Origin: Hypomyces perniciosus
Lineage: Eukaryota > Ascomycota > Sordariomycetes > Hypocreales > Hypocreaceae
Assembly: GCA_008477525.1 (NCBI GenBank)
Contig: SPDT01000010.1
Location: forward strand, 1,302,001-1,366,000
Direction: 5' to 3'
DNA: 64,000 bases
Part shown: in pieces, positions 12,455-22,549 of the stretch
Position numbering within the stretch: position 1 is the stretch's first letter
How the letters are laid out: each line of letters opens with the position of its first letter
The notes under the pieces: generated by a model
Databases searched by the model: none
What the model saw: only the letters and a program-made list of their open reading frames with translations
Told to the model about the DNA's origin: nothing
Program-made: the position numbers and the translations under genes

Positions 12455-13257
12455 CTAATGGGAAAGCAGCTAGCTAAGCGAAAAGGGACAATGATGAAGT
12501 CAACAGCAAGCATCGGTTATTACAGGGTATCTCTGTTCTTCTGCATTTTCTGCATTTTCTAAACTACCAATAGCCACGCCATAATGATCAAGTAGCTCTC
12601 ATATTAAAAACACATGTATATATCTACCTGCGAAGTATATAACTGAGTAGGAATTTTTGTTGTTGGTGTGCTCACTGAGTAAGAATCACCGTCGTATTAA
12701 TACGGAGTTACCTTGGTTTTGAATGTTCTGCCCACCCTCTTGAGAGGGTTGGCACAGCTCCGTGCACTCCATATGGTAAAAACGTATGACCAAGAGATTT
12801 TGGGTGTACGTGTTCGCTTATGCCAAGAATGAGACAGTCTTCGTTCTGCAGTGCAGTGATGATCTTTTCATGACGGGCTGATGGTCTCGCAAGCCTGGAA
12901 GACTAAGTCAGTGCATCCTTCTTTCAACGCTTATCTCAATATAGCACGTATGCAAACGCCACCGCAATCAGAAAACTTCAGAATCGGGAAAGCCAAAAGC
13001 AAAGAATACTTTCGGTGACCAAAAAGAGGTGCGTCTAGTAGTCGTCTCGGCGGAAATCTGCGCTGGCACAGCACACTTTTCCCTTCTTTGTTGTTCCTGT
13101 CTCCTCTGTCATCATCCTTTGGATGGTAACAATGACCGCATTGGGATTAGGTGGCCAGCTCAAAAAAAAGCTGAAGCCATAGCGCGTGATGATCAGACAA
13201 AATGCTGTCGGGCGGACACTCCAGGAGGACAAGGACAAGGATATTGCCTCTAGTACC

Positions 13258-13273
13258 TACTCCGTACGGAGTA
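13258..13273. repeat. Perfect 16-bp palindrome of the TACTCCGTA family
   Basis: The sequence TACTCCGTACGGAGTA equals its own reverse complement. The same 16-mer recurs at 58139-58154. Confidence 0.9.
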
Positions 13274-13901
13274 CTGCTAGCTAGTATCAGGCTCAAACAG
13301 TTTGACAGTTGAGGCTTCAATGCCTACCAGTAGTAGCCAGGCACGGAGGCATCTTACCTTGACTGTGCGTTGCTTCGCTTGAAATGCTTCTCTCCCCAAA
13401 AGGCCCTACGAGTACTACTCGGTAAAAGACCCCTAAAAGGTCCATCTTGGGAACCTTAGCACCGAAAAGGTTAATCCAATCACAATGCCCTACCAGTCCC
13501 TGAAAAGCCAAAAAAGCAACCCACCCTTGTAGATCGCCCCCACTGCGGCGAGCCTAAAAACTTCCTAGTGGCGGGTAAGAAGTCTTATTAGTCGATGCAT
13601 AGAGTAATATCATGCGGCTGTCTGTAGTAATCCCAGACTCTTGTATGCACACGAGACAATCAGAGTCAACTGGGGCATGTTGTTCAGCTGGACTGACTGG
13701 AGGATTAGACAGGCGTTAAGACCTTGAGGTAACCGAAACGCTTATTATCCTACTAAAAAGCATAACTTCTAGGGCTGCTTACTGTTACGACGTGAACTTG
13801 TATCTTTCTTTTATTTTGTAATTTTCTTCCTTGACATCCAAATCACTTGCCAGGGTCTATCACAACGCCAACAAAGCCAATCTGACCAACAGACCGATGC
13901 C

Positions 13902-13917
13902 TACGGAGTACTCCGTA
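13902..13917. repeat. Perfect 16-bp palindrome, half-sites in the opposite order
   Basis: TACGGAGTACTCCGTA is self-complementary and joins the same two 9-mers in reverse order compared with the palindrome at 13258. Confidence 0.9.
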
Positions 13918-14504
13918 CCGTGGTCGAAAACAACCCTTCAGACCGACCGCCCTATGTCTCAGATCCATTCTCGTAGCAGTACGAGTGGTACTCAAAAACC
14001 CCACAGCCGCTGTGTCCATATTACTCGTACTGCAGCTCCGTAGTGCTTTTGGTTTCACGAGCTTTCTCCCCCCACTGGAGGGTGAGCTAATAGCTCCGAC
14101 AAACAACACCCATCTTCCTCAATCCTCAATTCTATTATTGCTTTTACACAAACACACATACATACGTTTTTGCAGCAACCAGAGAAATGCCTTGGCTCGG
14201 GAACCCGTTTTCGCTCGATAAATTGCTCGGCTTACAGCTTTTCAACAGCATCTATGTCGACCCAGGGTTAGGGTCACTTAAAACCGCCGCCGCTGGTGCC
14301 ACGACAAACTCGCTTGAACATCGGAAGAATTGCCCCGCTTTCATATATGATGGGTCTTGTAGTGGCCTCCCCGATTGTCACAACATACCACCTGCAACAT
14401 CATCATTTTCCAACGTCTTTATTTATCGCAATACCCAAAGTCAAAGCCAAAGCCAAAGCCGCAAAAGGAAACTACAGGAAACAGTCTATATCACAGACTG
14501 GCCC

Positions 14505-16850
14505 ATGGCGCAGCTTCCTGTTGAGATCTTCGAGCTCATCACCTCGCACCTGACGCGGGCAGAGGTTAAGACTCTCCGCCTGGTGTCCAGGGAATTCGAG
14601 GCCAAAGTTTCGGGCCAGTATTTCAGAAATGTCGTCGTTCCCTTCCGGTCTGAGCTGTACACCAGCCTCGGCCACGATGAGAATGGCGTCATCAAGCCCT
14701 CAACCACAAATCTTTTTTCCAACGGAATGCGCATCTTTGAATCCTTTGGCCCTCATATCCTGCGCTTCGCCTTGTCACTTGAACTCGATGAGGCAACCCT
14801 TGCATACCCTCCAGTGAAACCTGTCCAAGAAGCAGTCCCGGCTTTCTGGGGCATATATCGCTGGCCCCACAAGACCTATCATCGCTACTCAGATCTTGAG
14901 GGTCTAGAGCAGACCGCGGACGAGACTGAGGGAATGAAGAAAGCGCTCCAGTGTCTCACTAAAGTCTCTAATCTGGGACTCTGCTGCGATGCTGGCCTTG
15001 GCTTCTTGGGTGGCCCTGACCAAATTTCACGGCCAACAGCTGCCCGTTACCCGGTGTTTGATACCCAAGACTGGCGCCAGGACCATCATGCATCCAATAA
15101 GAACAACCCCATCGTTACGGTAGCCGACTTTAATAATGTGACTAGGGACACGGGGACGACTTCATTTCCTCATCCAGACAAGTTTAAACGAAAAGTCCTG
15201 GAAAAGATGGTTTCTGATGCCGGTTTCACTGAGCCCCAGGTTGACGAAGCCATCCGTCTGCTGCTGGAATCTGAGCGCACGACACTTGCCCACATCGATT
15301 TTGACGAGAGGTCAATTACTACTGGCAACAATAGAGAACGACAGACATCACTGAATTTCATCAACAACGTGATGGAACTGGACCTTGAAGAAGAAGTCGA
15401 GAACGAAACTGAGCTTCCCCGTGAAGTCAGCCGCCTTGCCCTTATCCCAGCCAACCTCACAAGAGCTCAAAAGGAGTTGCTGCTTGAACTCGAGTGGGCT
15501 CATCGCGCTATGATCCAGTCCTTCGTTATTGGTGTCATCGATAATGCCGCGGGTGGATCCTTCAGTAATTTGACGACTTTCACCATCGCCAAAATCCCCA
15601 GCGCACACGTCCACATCCTTTGTCGTGACGAGCTCTGGAAAAGTATCCCCAGCGTCAAGAATGTGACCCTTGGTGTGATTGCTGATTGGAGGAAGATCTC
15701 CAAGTCTGCACCAGGATGTGTTGAGGATACGCCCGTATCCCCCGTTGACGCTGTTGGCAAGGTCTACAGACTGCTCAATGACTACATTGGCAGGCAGCCG
15801 AACATTGAGAGCATTCGTTTCGCATGGATCTGCGGAGGAGAATTTGCAACAGGTCCCTTTCAGCGCAACCAATACGTCATGCCTGCACCGTTCTTCCAAT
15901 CGCCCGAGTTGATGACCTTGCCCACCTCTGCAATCACAAAGACCGATGAGATCCTCAGACTTCCGCATATTAAGCATCTGTCACTGAAGAACTGCTGGGT
16001 CTCTCCCCATGTTTTGATGCAGACCATTCGCCAAATGGCGCTCGTGTCTCTGGAGAAACTTGAATTCGAGTCCGTCTCTTTATCTGGGCCGCCGACTGTG
16101 ATGCCTCAGCTAAGTCTGCAGACGCAAGCCTTGTTCGCTAATTTTATGGGAATGGTCAACAATGGTGCGAATCCGATGACTCTGATCCCAGCTGCCCTGG
16201 GAGGACAGGTCCCGGGTTTAGTGTTCCCCACGGCGCCTGTCCTGCCAGCAGTGGGGTGGACTCCACCCGAACCGTTTTCATGGCCTGGCGTCATTGAACA
16301 CTTCTCTCCCGGGGTCAAGGTCAGTAGATTGATGGCCATACAATGGGAGTCGAGGAATATCTCAACCCCCACTTGGTCAAATAACTTGGGTATCGAACGC
16401 ATGTTCCTGCCTGATGCTGGGAGCCTCCCCAGCGACGAGAACAGGTACAATCTCAAGTGCATCACATTCAAGTCTTGTGGATATGTCTGTTTAGATGTTC
16501 CCCATATTGACACTAGGGTGGTCCTGCCAGAGAACCAGGGAAACCCAAGCAACTACGCGAGCATCCATCGCCAGGACGTCTCCGGCACAATGCAGCACTC
16601 TAGGGATAAACTGCTGGGCCGCGTCGTGCCATACCTCCCCCCTCAAGAACTGGCTTTCATCGAGAACGCTTTCGAGATGGACATTGGCTGGGACAAGATC
16701 TACGATGAACAAATGATCGACGATGCTATTGCTGATGGCATTGATGTCCCTGGAACAGGACGCTTCTCTGGTATCATTCAATCCAATAATGCATGGATAG
16801 ATCCCAACAAGGACGAGGACGCAGATACGTCTGGTCATATTACGGATTGA
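14505..16850 (+). CDS. F-box protein
   Basis: Single-exon frame of 781 residues from the ATG at 14505. Residues 2-40 fit an F-box: LPVEIFELITSHLTRAEVKTLRLVSREFEA. F-box proteins bind Skp1 and bring substrates to SCF ubiquitin ligases. The remaining 740 residues include leucine-rich stretches (LPHIKHLSLKNCWV; LVSLEKLEFESV) resembling the irregular repeats of fungal F-box/LRR-like proteins. Substrate unknown. The frame stays open upstream to an ATG at 14187, which would add 106 residues. I preferred 14505 because the F-box then sits at the very N-terminus, as usual, and the upstream part is low complexity. Confidence 0.8.
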   Translation: MAQLPVEIFELITSHLTRAEVKTLRLVSREFEAKVSGQYFRNVVVPFRSELYTSLGHDENGVIKPSTTNLFSNGMRIFESFGPHILRFALSLELDEATLAYPPVKPVQEAVPAFWGIYRWPHKTYHRYSDLEGLEQTADETEGMKKALQCLTKVSNLGLCCDAGLGFLGGPDQISRPTAARYPVFDTQDWRQDHHASNKNNPIVTVADFNNVTRDTGTTSFPHPDKFKRKVLEKMVSDAGFTEPQVDEAIRLLLESERTTLAHIDFDERSITTGNNRERQTSLNFINNVMELDLEEEVENETELPREVSRLALIPANLTRAQKELLLELEWAHRAMIQSFVIGVIDNAAGGSFSNLTTFTIAKIPSAHVHILCRDELWKSIPSVKNVTLGVIADWRKISKSAPGCVEDTPVSPVDAVGKVYRLLNDYIGRQPNIESIRFAWICGGEFATGPFQRNQYVMPAPFFQSPELMTLPTSAITKTDEILRLPHIKHLSLKNCWVSPHVLMQTIRQMALVSLEKLEFESVSLSGPPTVMPQLSLQTQALFANFMGMVNNGANPMTLIPAALGGQVPGLVFPTAPVLPAVGWTPPEPFSWPGVIEHFSPGVKVSRLMAIQWESRNISTPTWSNNLGIERMFLPDAGSLPSDENRYNLKCITFKSCGYVCLDVPHIDTRVVLPENQGNPSNYASIHRQDVSGTMQHSRDKLLGRVVPYLPPQELAFIENAFEMDIGWDKIYDEQMIDDAIADGIDVPGTGRFSGIIQSNNAWIDPNKDEDADTSGHITD

Positions 16851-18037
16851 TTCTACACATTTCTCCCCAACGGCCAAACCACGGTTTTGCTTCTCGATTT
16901 TCTTCTTTCTTCTTTCCTTTTTTAAATAAGTACACGGCATGGATGTATGAGTGCATGATGGATAATGGAAAATGTGCCTGAAAATAATACCCTCCCGTTG
17001 CCTTGAAGCATCTGGGTGGGGGGTTTTGCGAAATTTGCTTCGCTAGAGACGAAGAAAAGACGAGGACAATGGGACCACCTGACTGGTCCGAAACGGGTGT
17101 CCTGTTTCTTATAATACTACTTGTACAGTGTCTAAGAGAAGTTTTGTTCTCATGAACTAACTTTCACGAGGCGTGCGTTCTTGCGCCAAGATTTGCCAGC
17201 ACGATAGACAGCGCCGGATCTGTCTTCTACGTTCTTTCTCCTGCTGGTCTTACTGGCTGACTGGCAGACACTTGAGCTGGTGCTTGAGGTATTCGTGGAT
17301 TTATTTTTCTCTGTTGCTTTTCTGACACCGTAAGGTGTAAAAGCTTGCATGTAACGGGAGGGGATACCCAAACACATGTGTGTACAAAGAACTCCGTACT
17401 TGCGTTGGCATTACCGATGGGACGAGGTAAAACGGGTATGCATTGTAAATTATTGTACGAATTGATTACATGGGGAGGCACCGGAGTGCCTTGTAATGAC
17501 AGAGCTCTGCTTGAATAGGTTTGGAGTGTGATATCATGCGTTTCGGCCCATCATTATTCAGTTTGACTTGGGAACAGTCGACAACCGAGCATCAAGACCT
17601 CAGTCTGACCCTGGAAGGACTCCAGTTGGACTTGTGACGCGGTTCGTTCAGTCTACCCAATCGTGTTACGCCAAAAGATCAACAACTCCCGAGGCTCAGT
17701 CACTGGTTTGGACAGGGCATAAGACTGGCCATATCGCAGCACGTACTCGCAGCACGTACTCGTAGCAACGACCAAGATAAATCACCGTCAGACACACATT
17801 GGGGTTATTGTTTTGGCTTGTTTCGTTCATTTATTTCGTCAAGGACCCTTGCGAAAAATAAAAGATTTTGCATGCAGTTTTTGTTCCCTGTAAAATGCCA
17901 TGCACAACCCCGTAGCCTGCCATACACCAGGAGATGAAAAGCCACGATCCCTTGCCCGCAATACCAAGACACATTTCTCGACTTGTCTTCCCCGACCCCT
18001 CGTCTCCGCGAAAAAAGACCATCGTTTAGCTCCAGCT
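16851..18037. other. Intergenic between two convergent genes
   Basis: About 1.2 kb between the F-box stop and the Rpl17 stop. Contains one ACTCCGTAC word near 17391. No coding family or RNA gene recognised. Confidence 0.6.
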
Positions 18038-19037
18038 CTATGCGGCAGTGATGGCCTGGCGGACGCGGGCGCCACGCTGGCGAGCGTTCAGGCGGACCTG
18101 CTCGCGGCCGACAACCTCGTCAGACTTCTGCACGACTTCCTCGCCCTCGGTCAGGATGAGCTCGATGTGGCAAGGGTTGGACATGTAGGGGTTGATCTGT
18201 AGTTCGGTCAGATAAGAATCATCTCTCTCTCACGTTCTGCCCCAACGTCAACTGGAAGAATTGTGGTTCCAACTCGTCCAGGCACGCCGGGCAAAATCGA
18301 ATGGGTGTGTACGTACGCGACCGTGGGCACGGTATGTCCGTCTTCGCTGCTTGGGGGCCTGGTTGACCTGGATGTGCTTGACGACCAGGGCACCGGTGTC
18401 GAGGCCCTTGGCATCAGCGTTGGCCTCGGCGTTCTTGAGGAGACCGAGAAGGAACTCGGCAGACTTGACGGGCCACCGGGCCTTGGAGACACCGAACTGC
18501 TTGCCTGTAGCAAAAATTCCATCAGCACACATGTCCGCAATTAACCGTCGTCCCCCGTGTTTGCCATGTGTTCACTCCTCCCACAGACGTCATTGCCTTC
18601 TCCCGGAGGTGAGGATATGCTCAGATTTCGTCTCGTACCTTGGGCGGTGCGGCCGGTGCTGCCGGCATATCGTCGCATGGGGACGGCCTCCTTGTGCTCC
18701 TTCACATTCTCAAGGAACTGGACAGCTCGCTGCAGCTTCCAGCCGGAGATAGCCTGGGCGGTCTCGCGGGTGTTCTTGAAGGAAACTCGGAGGTAGGCAC
18801 CGCGGGCGCGGGCCGATTTCGCGGGCTGAATCTCGGTCGCAGAGTATCGAACCTGTTTCGCAGAGGAGGAAAAACCATCAGTATATTCGCTCTCGATGTC
18901 TCATGAACAACCGCATGTCATGCTTTCCCCCCTTGTCGACCACGACATTTGCCGTGCGACGGGCCAATCTTTCCAACGTAGAATTTCCCTCCTCTTGCAA
19001 ATGAACATCAATGCGTGTAGGGGGCGGCACTCACCAT
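18038..19037 (-). CDS. rpl17: 60S ribosomal protein uL22 (Rpl17)
   Basis: Four coding exons on the minus strand: 19037-19035, 18852-18639, 18504-18317 and 18196-18038; 187 residues. The first coding exon is only the ATG, followed by a 182-nt intron. The splice is confirmed because it restores the universal start MVRYSATEI. Conserved uL22 blocks follow: [95 protein letters not shown], and the basic C-terminus [15 protein letters not shown]. uL22 lines the peptide exit tunnel of the large subunit. Length matches the eukaryotic family. Shares its upstream region with fibrillarin. Confidence 0.97.
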
Positions 19038-19112
19038 CTTGACGGCTTTTGTGGTGGTGACTGATGCGACGACGTGGGTTCGCGGGCTGAAGTCGAGAAA
19101 TTCAGAACTTTT

Positions 19113-19120
19113 GCCCTAAA
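19113..19120 (+). promoter_or_regulatory. GCCCTAAA word, candidate Tbf1-like site
   Basis: 76 bp upstream of the rpl17 start codon and possibly inside the 5' UTR. Forms an inverted pair with the word at 19165. Confidence 0.4.
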
Positions 19121-19164
19121 GCGCTGGGGGGAACCACAAAGCTCGCTTACTCTTTCGGGAAAAT

Positions 19165-19174
19165 GTTAGGGCTT
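19165..19174 (-). promoter_or_regulatory. AAGCCCTAAC word (minus strand), candidate Tbf1-like site
   Basis: Read on the plus strand as GTTAGGGCTT, 128 bp upstream of the rpl17 start and opposite in orientation to the copy at 19113. Confidence 0.4.
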
Positions 19175-19419
19175 CTCTGCCCTGCTCCGACCAGACGATG
19201 GACGACCTCAAAATTCTTGTCAAAAATTGACGGAAATTATTGACAAAGCTATAAAAAAATTGCACAAGCGTGTCGGATTCTCTTTGGATTTCAAATAGAT
19301 GGATTAATTGGATACTTCTTTTTAATTACAAGGTGCATTCTCACAGAGCATTCAGATCTCTTTCAGCATACACACATGTTCAAGGTCACCTGACACCTAG
19401 CTGATTCAGCACTCCGCTA

Positions 19420-19427
19420 CACGTGAC
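19420..19427 (+). promoter_or_regulatory. CACGTGAC word, candidate Cbf1-type E-box
   Basis: Lies in the middle of the rpl17/nop1 divergent region. CACGTGAC is the preferred word of Cbf1-like bHLH proteins in yeasts. Confidence 0.4.
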
Positions 19428-19554
19428 TGTTCTGTGGGTACCTGTCAGATTTTCAAGAGGCCGGAAAAAAGTTGGCGCGAGCACAATCGACCAAAAAGTT
19501 CCAGCCAATAATGGCAGAGTGGGGCTAAAAGTGAAGCTTGTTGCGAAAAGCTTC

Positions 19555-19563
19555 AAAAATTTC
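19555..19563 (+). promoter_or_regulatory. AAAAATTTC word, RRPE-like, upstream of nop1
   Basis: About 200 bp before the fibrillarin start codon, where the ribosomal-RNA-processing element is expected in ribosome-biogenesis genes. A short A/T word, so chance occurrence is possible. Confidence 0.3.
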
Positions 19564-19760
19564 TTTCTCGCCGTGTCTCTCAGGAAACATCCAAGCTTAC
19601 CAAAGGCACTTTTGCCCATCTGCATCGAGACTGTCAACTGCACTCGTGCGATTTCGCGCCCCTGCCTGGTTCGTATTTCTGAATTGACAGATCTGTCAAA
19701 TCACTTTCGGTCACTCAATTTATTTCTGACCCGACAAAAACTTTCCATCCCACTTCTCAG

Positions 19761-20938
19761 ATGGCGCCTTTCACTCCCCGAGGCGGTCGCGGCGGTGGTG
19801 ACCGTGGTGGTCGAGGAGGAGGAGGCCGAGGTGGCTTTGGAGGTCGTGGCGGCTTTGGAGGTCGCGGCGGCAGCGGCGCTGGTGTTCGTGGTCGAGGTAT
19901 GAGAATCCCGTCATTTCTTTTCATCTACCTGGATTCTTGGAGGTGAACTAACGATCTGCAAAGGTGGCGGTCGCGGTGGTCCTGGTGGTCGCGGTGCTCC
20001 TCGAGGCGGCCGTGGTGCCCCCCGTGGTGGTGCTGGCCGTGGTGGAAGGGGCGGTGGTGCTGGCCAACGAGGTGGTGCCAAGGTTATCGTGGTATGTCTT
20101 TGCAACTGTCGCTCAACGCTGCCAGCTGGCATTCTCTGACCTTTCGGCGGTTTTAGGAGCCCCATCGTCACCCCGGTGTCTTTGTTGTCCGTGGTGGCAA
20201 GGAAGACGGTATCGCAACTCGTAACCTGACTCCTGGTGAGTCTGTCTATGGTGAGAAGCGCATCACTGCCGATGAGGAGGTCAAGAATGAGGATGGCACG
20301 ACTAGCATTGCCAAGGTTGAATACCGTCTGTGGAATCCCTTCCGAAGCAAGCTGTGCGCCGCCATCGCCGGTGGTGCTGACGACATCTACATCCGCCCTG
20401 GCTCCCGCGTGCTGTACCTGGGCGCTGCCTCTGGAACGTCGGTCTCTCACGTGGCTGACGTCGTTGGCCCTACTGGTTTCGTCTACGCTGTCGAGTTTTC
20501 CAACCGCTCAGGCCGTGACCTGATTGCCATGGCCTCGAAGCGACCCAACGTTGTTCCTATCGTCGAGGATGCTCGTCAGCCCTCGCGGTACCGAATGGTT
20601 GTGCCTATGGTGGATGTCATCTTTGCCGATGTTGCCCAGCCCGATCAGGCCCGTATCGTTGCCATGAACGCAAACTGGTTCCTGAAGGTTGGCGGTGGCG
20701 TTCTCATCTCCATCAAGGCCAACTGTATCGACAGCACCGCCCCCGCCGCTGAGGTTTTCGCCGCTGAAGTCCAGAAGATGCGCGCAGAGTCTATCAAGCC
20801 CAAGTTCCAGCTTACCCTAGGTAAGAATGCTAATCCAGCCCCCAGATGCCATTTCCGCAGTAACTAACTTGTGTGATTTTAGAACCTTTCGAGCGTGACC
20901 ACTGCCTGGTCGCTGGCCAGTATGAGCGCAATCAGTAA
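19761..20938 (+). CDS. nop1: Fibrillarin, C/D box snoRNP 2'-O-methyltransferase
   Basis: Four exons (19761-19896, 19964-20091, 20157-20820, 20883-20938) encode 327 residues. Residues 1-80 are a Gly-Arg-rich (GAR) domain with repeated RGG/GGRGG; intron 1 lies inside it. Then come [25 protein letters not shown], the VYGEKRI block, [11 protein letters not shown], the S-adenosylmethionine site [32 protein letters not shown], and the catalytic-region [13 protein letters not shown]. The protein methylates rRNA ribose 2'-OH guided by C/D box snoRNAs in the nucleolus. The last intron precedes [15 protein letters not shown], the usual C-terminus. Length matches yeast Nop1. Confidence 0.98.
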
Positions 20939-21387
20939 GCGATAGCCACCCTGTAAGTCTAGGGCATCTATCTGCTTTTGATATTGGTTGCCATGGTGTT
21001 TGCTAGGTTTCACGAGTAATTCCCGATGAGGCTAGTTCTACTTGCATCTAGAGCTTCGTGCGGCCAACGGTTTGGTATTTGAACGGCTGCTTTGATTAGG
21101 GCGAGGGGCGTTCCGGACAGAGGGTTCTTGCTATGTAAATTTTCTACTATTGCTGGCAATTAAGCCGAGAATAAAAAAAAGTATACTCATATATCCCTAG
21201 GCGCTGTGAATGTTGCAATTTTTGTTAATTTTGAAGTATATTTTGGGCACTGAGGATATAGCGATAATAAAAACCTTAGCCCGAATATTTCTGTAAGGCT
21301 ACTCGGGTAGATATATTCCTCACTTGTTACTTGCTGCACATACTGCTCTACAATAAGGATAGTACATGATGATGGTATTTGTTGTAT
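20939..21387. other. 3' flank of nop1
   Basis: About 450 bp, AT-rich toward its right end. The stretch near 21196-21225 (TGTGAATGTTGCAATTTTTGTT) partly resembles the reverse complement of the transposon end at 27861, but the match is weak. Confidence 0.45.
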
Positions 21388-21815
21388 GAGTAATGCTAGT
21401 ATTGGAACAGACAAAAATTGCTACCGGAATAGATGGTCCGTGCACAAATACAGAAATCTTCCTAGCTTTCAATTCCTCGATCTTCCACAACACCTTCAAT
21501 TACAACAGCAACACCAATTCTATACGTCGTGATGGATTTCCCTTTAGACCCGTTATTGGCCCAGTATTGCGATTCTGCAGATAACTCTGGGCTGCTGGGT
21601 TATTCGATTTTGATGGCGAAATTGAAGACCTGCCGCAGTCGCTTTCACAACTACTGGATTTGCCTGAACCTGAGCGTGAAATTCCACCACCACCACCATC
21701 AATCTTCAACTCTTTTGACGACTTAATTTCTCATCTACAATAATTCCATCTCAATAACGGAGCCGCGATTTCAATCAGAGTAGACCTAGCATAATTTCGC
21801 TGTAATAGTTTCTGA
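21388..21815 (+). mobile_element. Relic of a DNA transposon: 5' terminal sequence plus start of a transposase-like gene
   Basis: The end sequence at 21388-21447 (GAGTAATGCTA, then ACAAAAATTGCTA, then AGATGGTCCGTGCAC) recurs in diverged form at 27861-27920. About 85 bp further in lies the ATG of a broken coding frame (21532-21743). A very weak inverted match to the same end lies near 21788-21810 (TAGCATAATTT then CTGTAATAG). If real, it would make this an internally deleted copy of about 0.4 kb. The right limit given here rests on that weak match. The element class is inferred from the protein fragment, perhaps Mutator-like. Confidence 0.5.
21532..21743 (+). pseudogene. Frameshifted N-terminal fragment of a transposase-like protein
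   Basis: From the ATG at 21532 the frame reads MDFPLDPLLAQYCDS. Near 21598-21603 the protein-like pattern moves to another frame (FDFDGEIEDLPQSLSQLL, then LPEPEREIPPPPPS, then IFNSFDDLISHLQ), ending at a TAA at 21741-21743. Acidic text, a Pro run and an FxSFDxLxxHLQ motif of this kind resemble, from memory, the N-terminus of fungal Mutator-like transposases that carry a FAR1-type domain. The domain itself is missing. So there is at least one frameshift plus truncation, and it cannot be active. Confidence 0.5.
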
Positions 21816-22549
21816 TGCTCTAGTTCAGTGTCAGAGTGAATGGACAAGGAAGGGAAGATTTTCGGGAACCAGAAGGAAACTTGCAATATATGAAACAAAC
21901 TTTGCTTAGTTTCCTGGCCTGAATGGGGCTCGGGGTATAATAACTTCCGCCTCGCGTTGCGCCATTAAATGTACATTTGGCAGTGCATTTCATGATCAAC
22001 TCAAACGGGTGAACATGGGGGTATCTCCTGGACAAACATCCAACTCCCCACACTTTGATCCTTGGGACTGCTGAAGGTTGGAGAGCCGACATGGTGACCC
22101 AAGCTTAGTTCCCTTAGGTACGTCGATAAATATGCCATCACAATCACAAGTGTTATATGGCAATGATAGCAAGAGGACCGTAGCAGTAGCGAACTGCGCG
22201 TTGACTGACCTGGCGGATGCCTGCTTATGCGGGTTCAAACGGCCTGCAGGTGAAGGACATGATCCATGTTCGTTCGCATCGCTGTTAAAGGGTGGGACGG
22301 TATCTTCACACGGCTGATTGCTTATTCTGGAAGCATGAGGTGCTGTAATTCCATCTTTTGCGGAAACGGCAAGCCCACCGGCGTTTGCGCTCTGTTGGAC
22401 AACGACGTGGGAAACGAGCTGAAATGGTATATAAAGACAATCTGAGATGCCATCTCTTTGTCTTCCTCCTTTCCTCCCAATGCATTCTCAAGCAGTCCTT
22501 AGCTTTCGGAAACAAGATACACAACCCATTTCGACACTCAAGCACTCTC
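21744..22549. other. Intergenic before the small Cys-rich gene
   Basis: About 0.8 kb. No gene, RNA or clear repeat beyond the transposon relic at its left edge. Confidence 0.5.

Larger units (their letters stand above)
12455..14504. other. Intergenic with palindromic TACTCCGTA words and the probable F-box 5' leader
   Basis: About 2 kb. It holds two perfect 16-bp palindromes (13258-13273 and 13902-13917) made of TACTCCGTA and its complement. Near 14264-14273 there is AGGGTTAGGG, a telomere-repeat-like word. The stretch 14187-14504 is open in frame with the F-box protein, but its translation is low-complexity (a QSQSQSQ run from a CAAAGC repeat) and looks like untranslated leader. Confidence 0.55.
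19038..19760. promoter_or_regulatory. Divergent promoter shared by rpl17 and nop1
   Basis: 723 bp between the two start codons. It carries GCCCTAAA, GTTAGGGCTT, CACGTGAC and AAAAATTTC words and a CCAAT at 19505-19509. In ascomycetes, Tbf1-like (GCCCTAA), Cbf1 (CACGTGAC) and RRPE (AAAAATTT) words are known in ribosomal-protein and ribosome-biogenesis promoters. That these copies are functional is inference. Confidence 0.65.

Noticed and set aside
14187..14504. In-frame N-terminal extension of the F-box protein by 106 residues
   Set aside because: Translation is low complexity with a QSQSQSQ run and no conserved feature; the F-box begins right after the ATG at 14505, so the upstream part is more likely leader.
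21196..21225. Possible third copy, inverted, of the transposon end
   Set aside because: Only a short AT-rich core (GCAATTTTTGT) matches; too weak to call without alignment statistics.
22230..22250. GGTTCAAAC word resembling a tRNA B box
   Set aside because: No matching A box, acceptor stem or anticodon arm at proper spacing.
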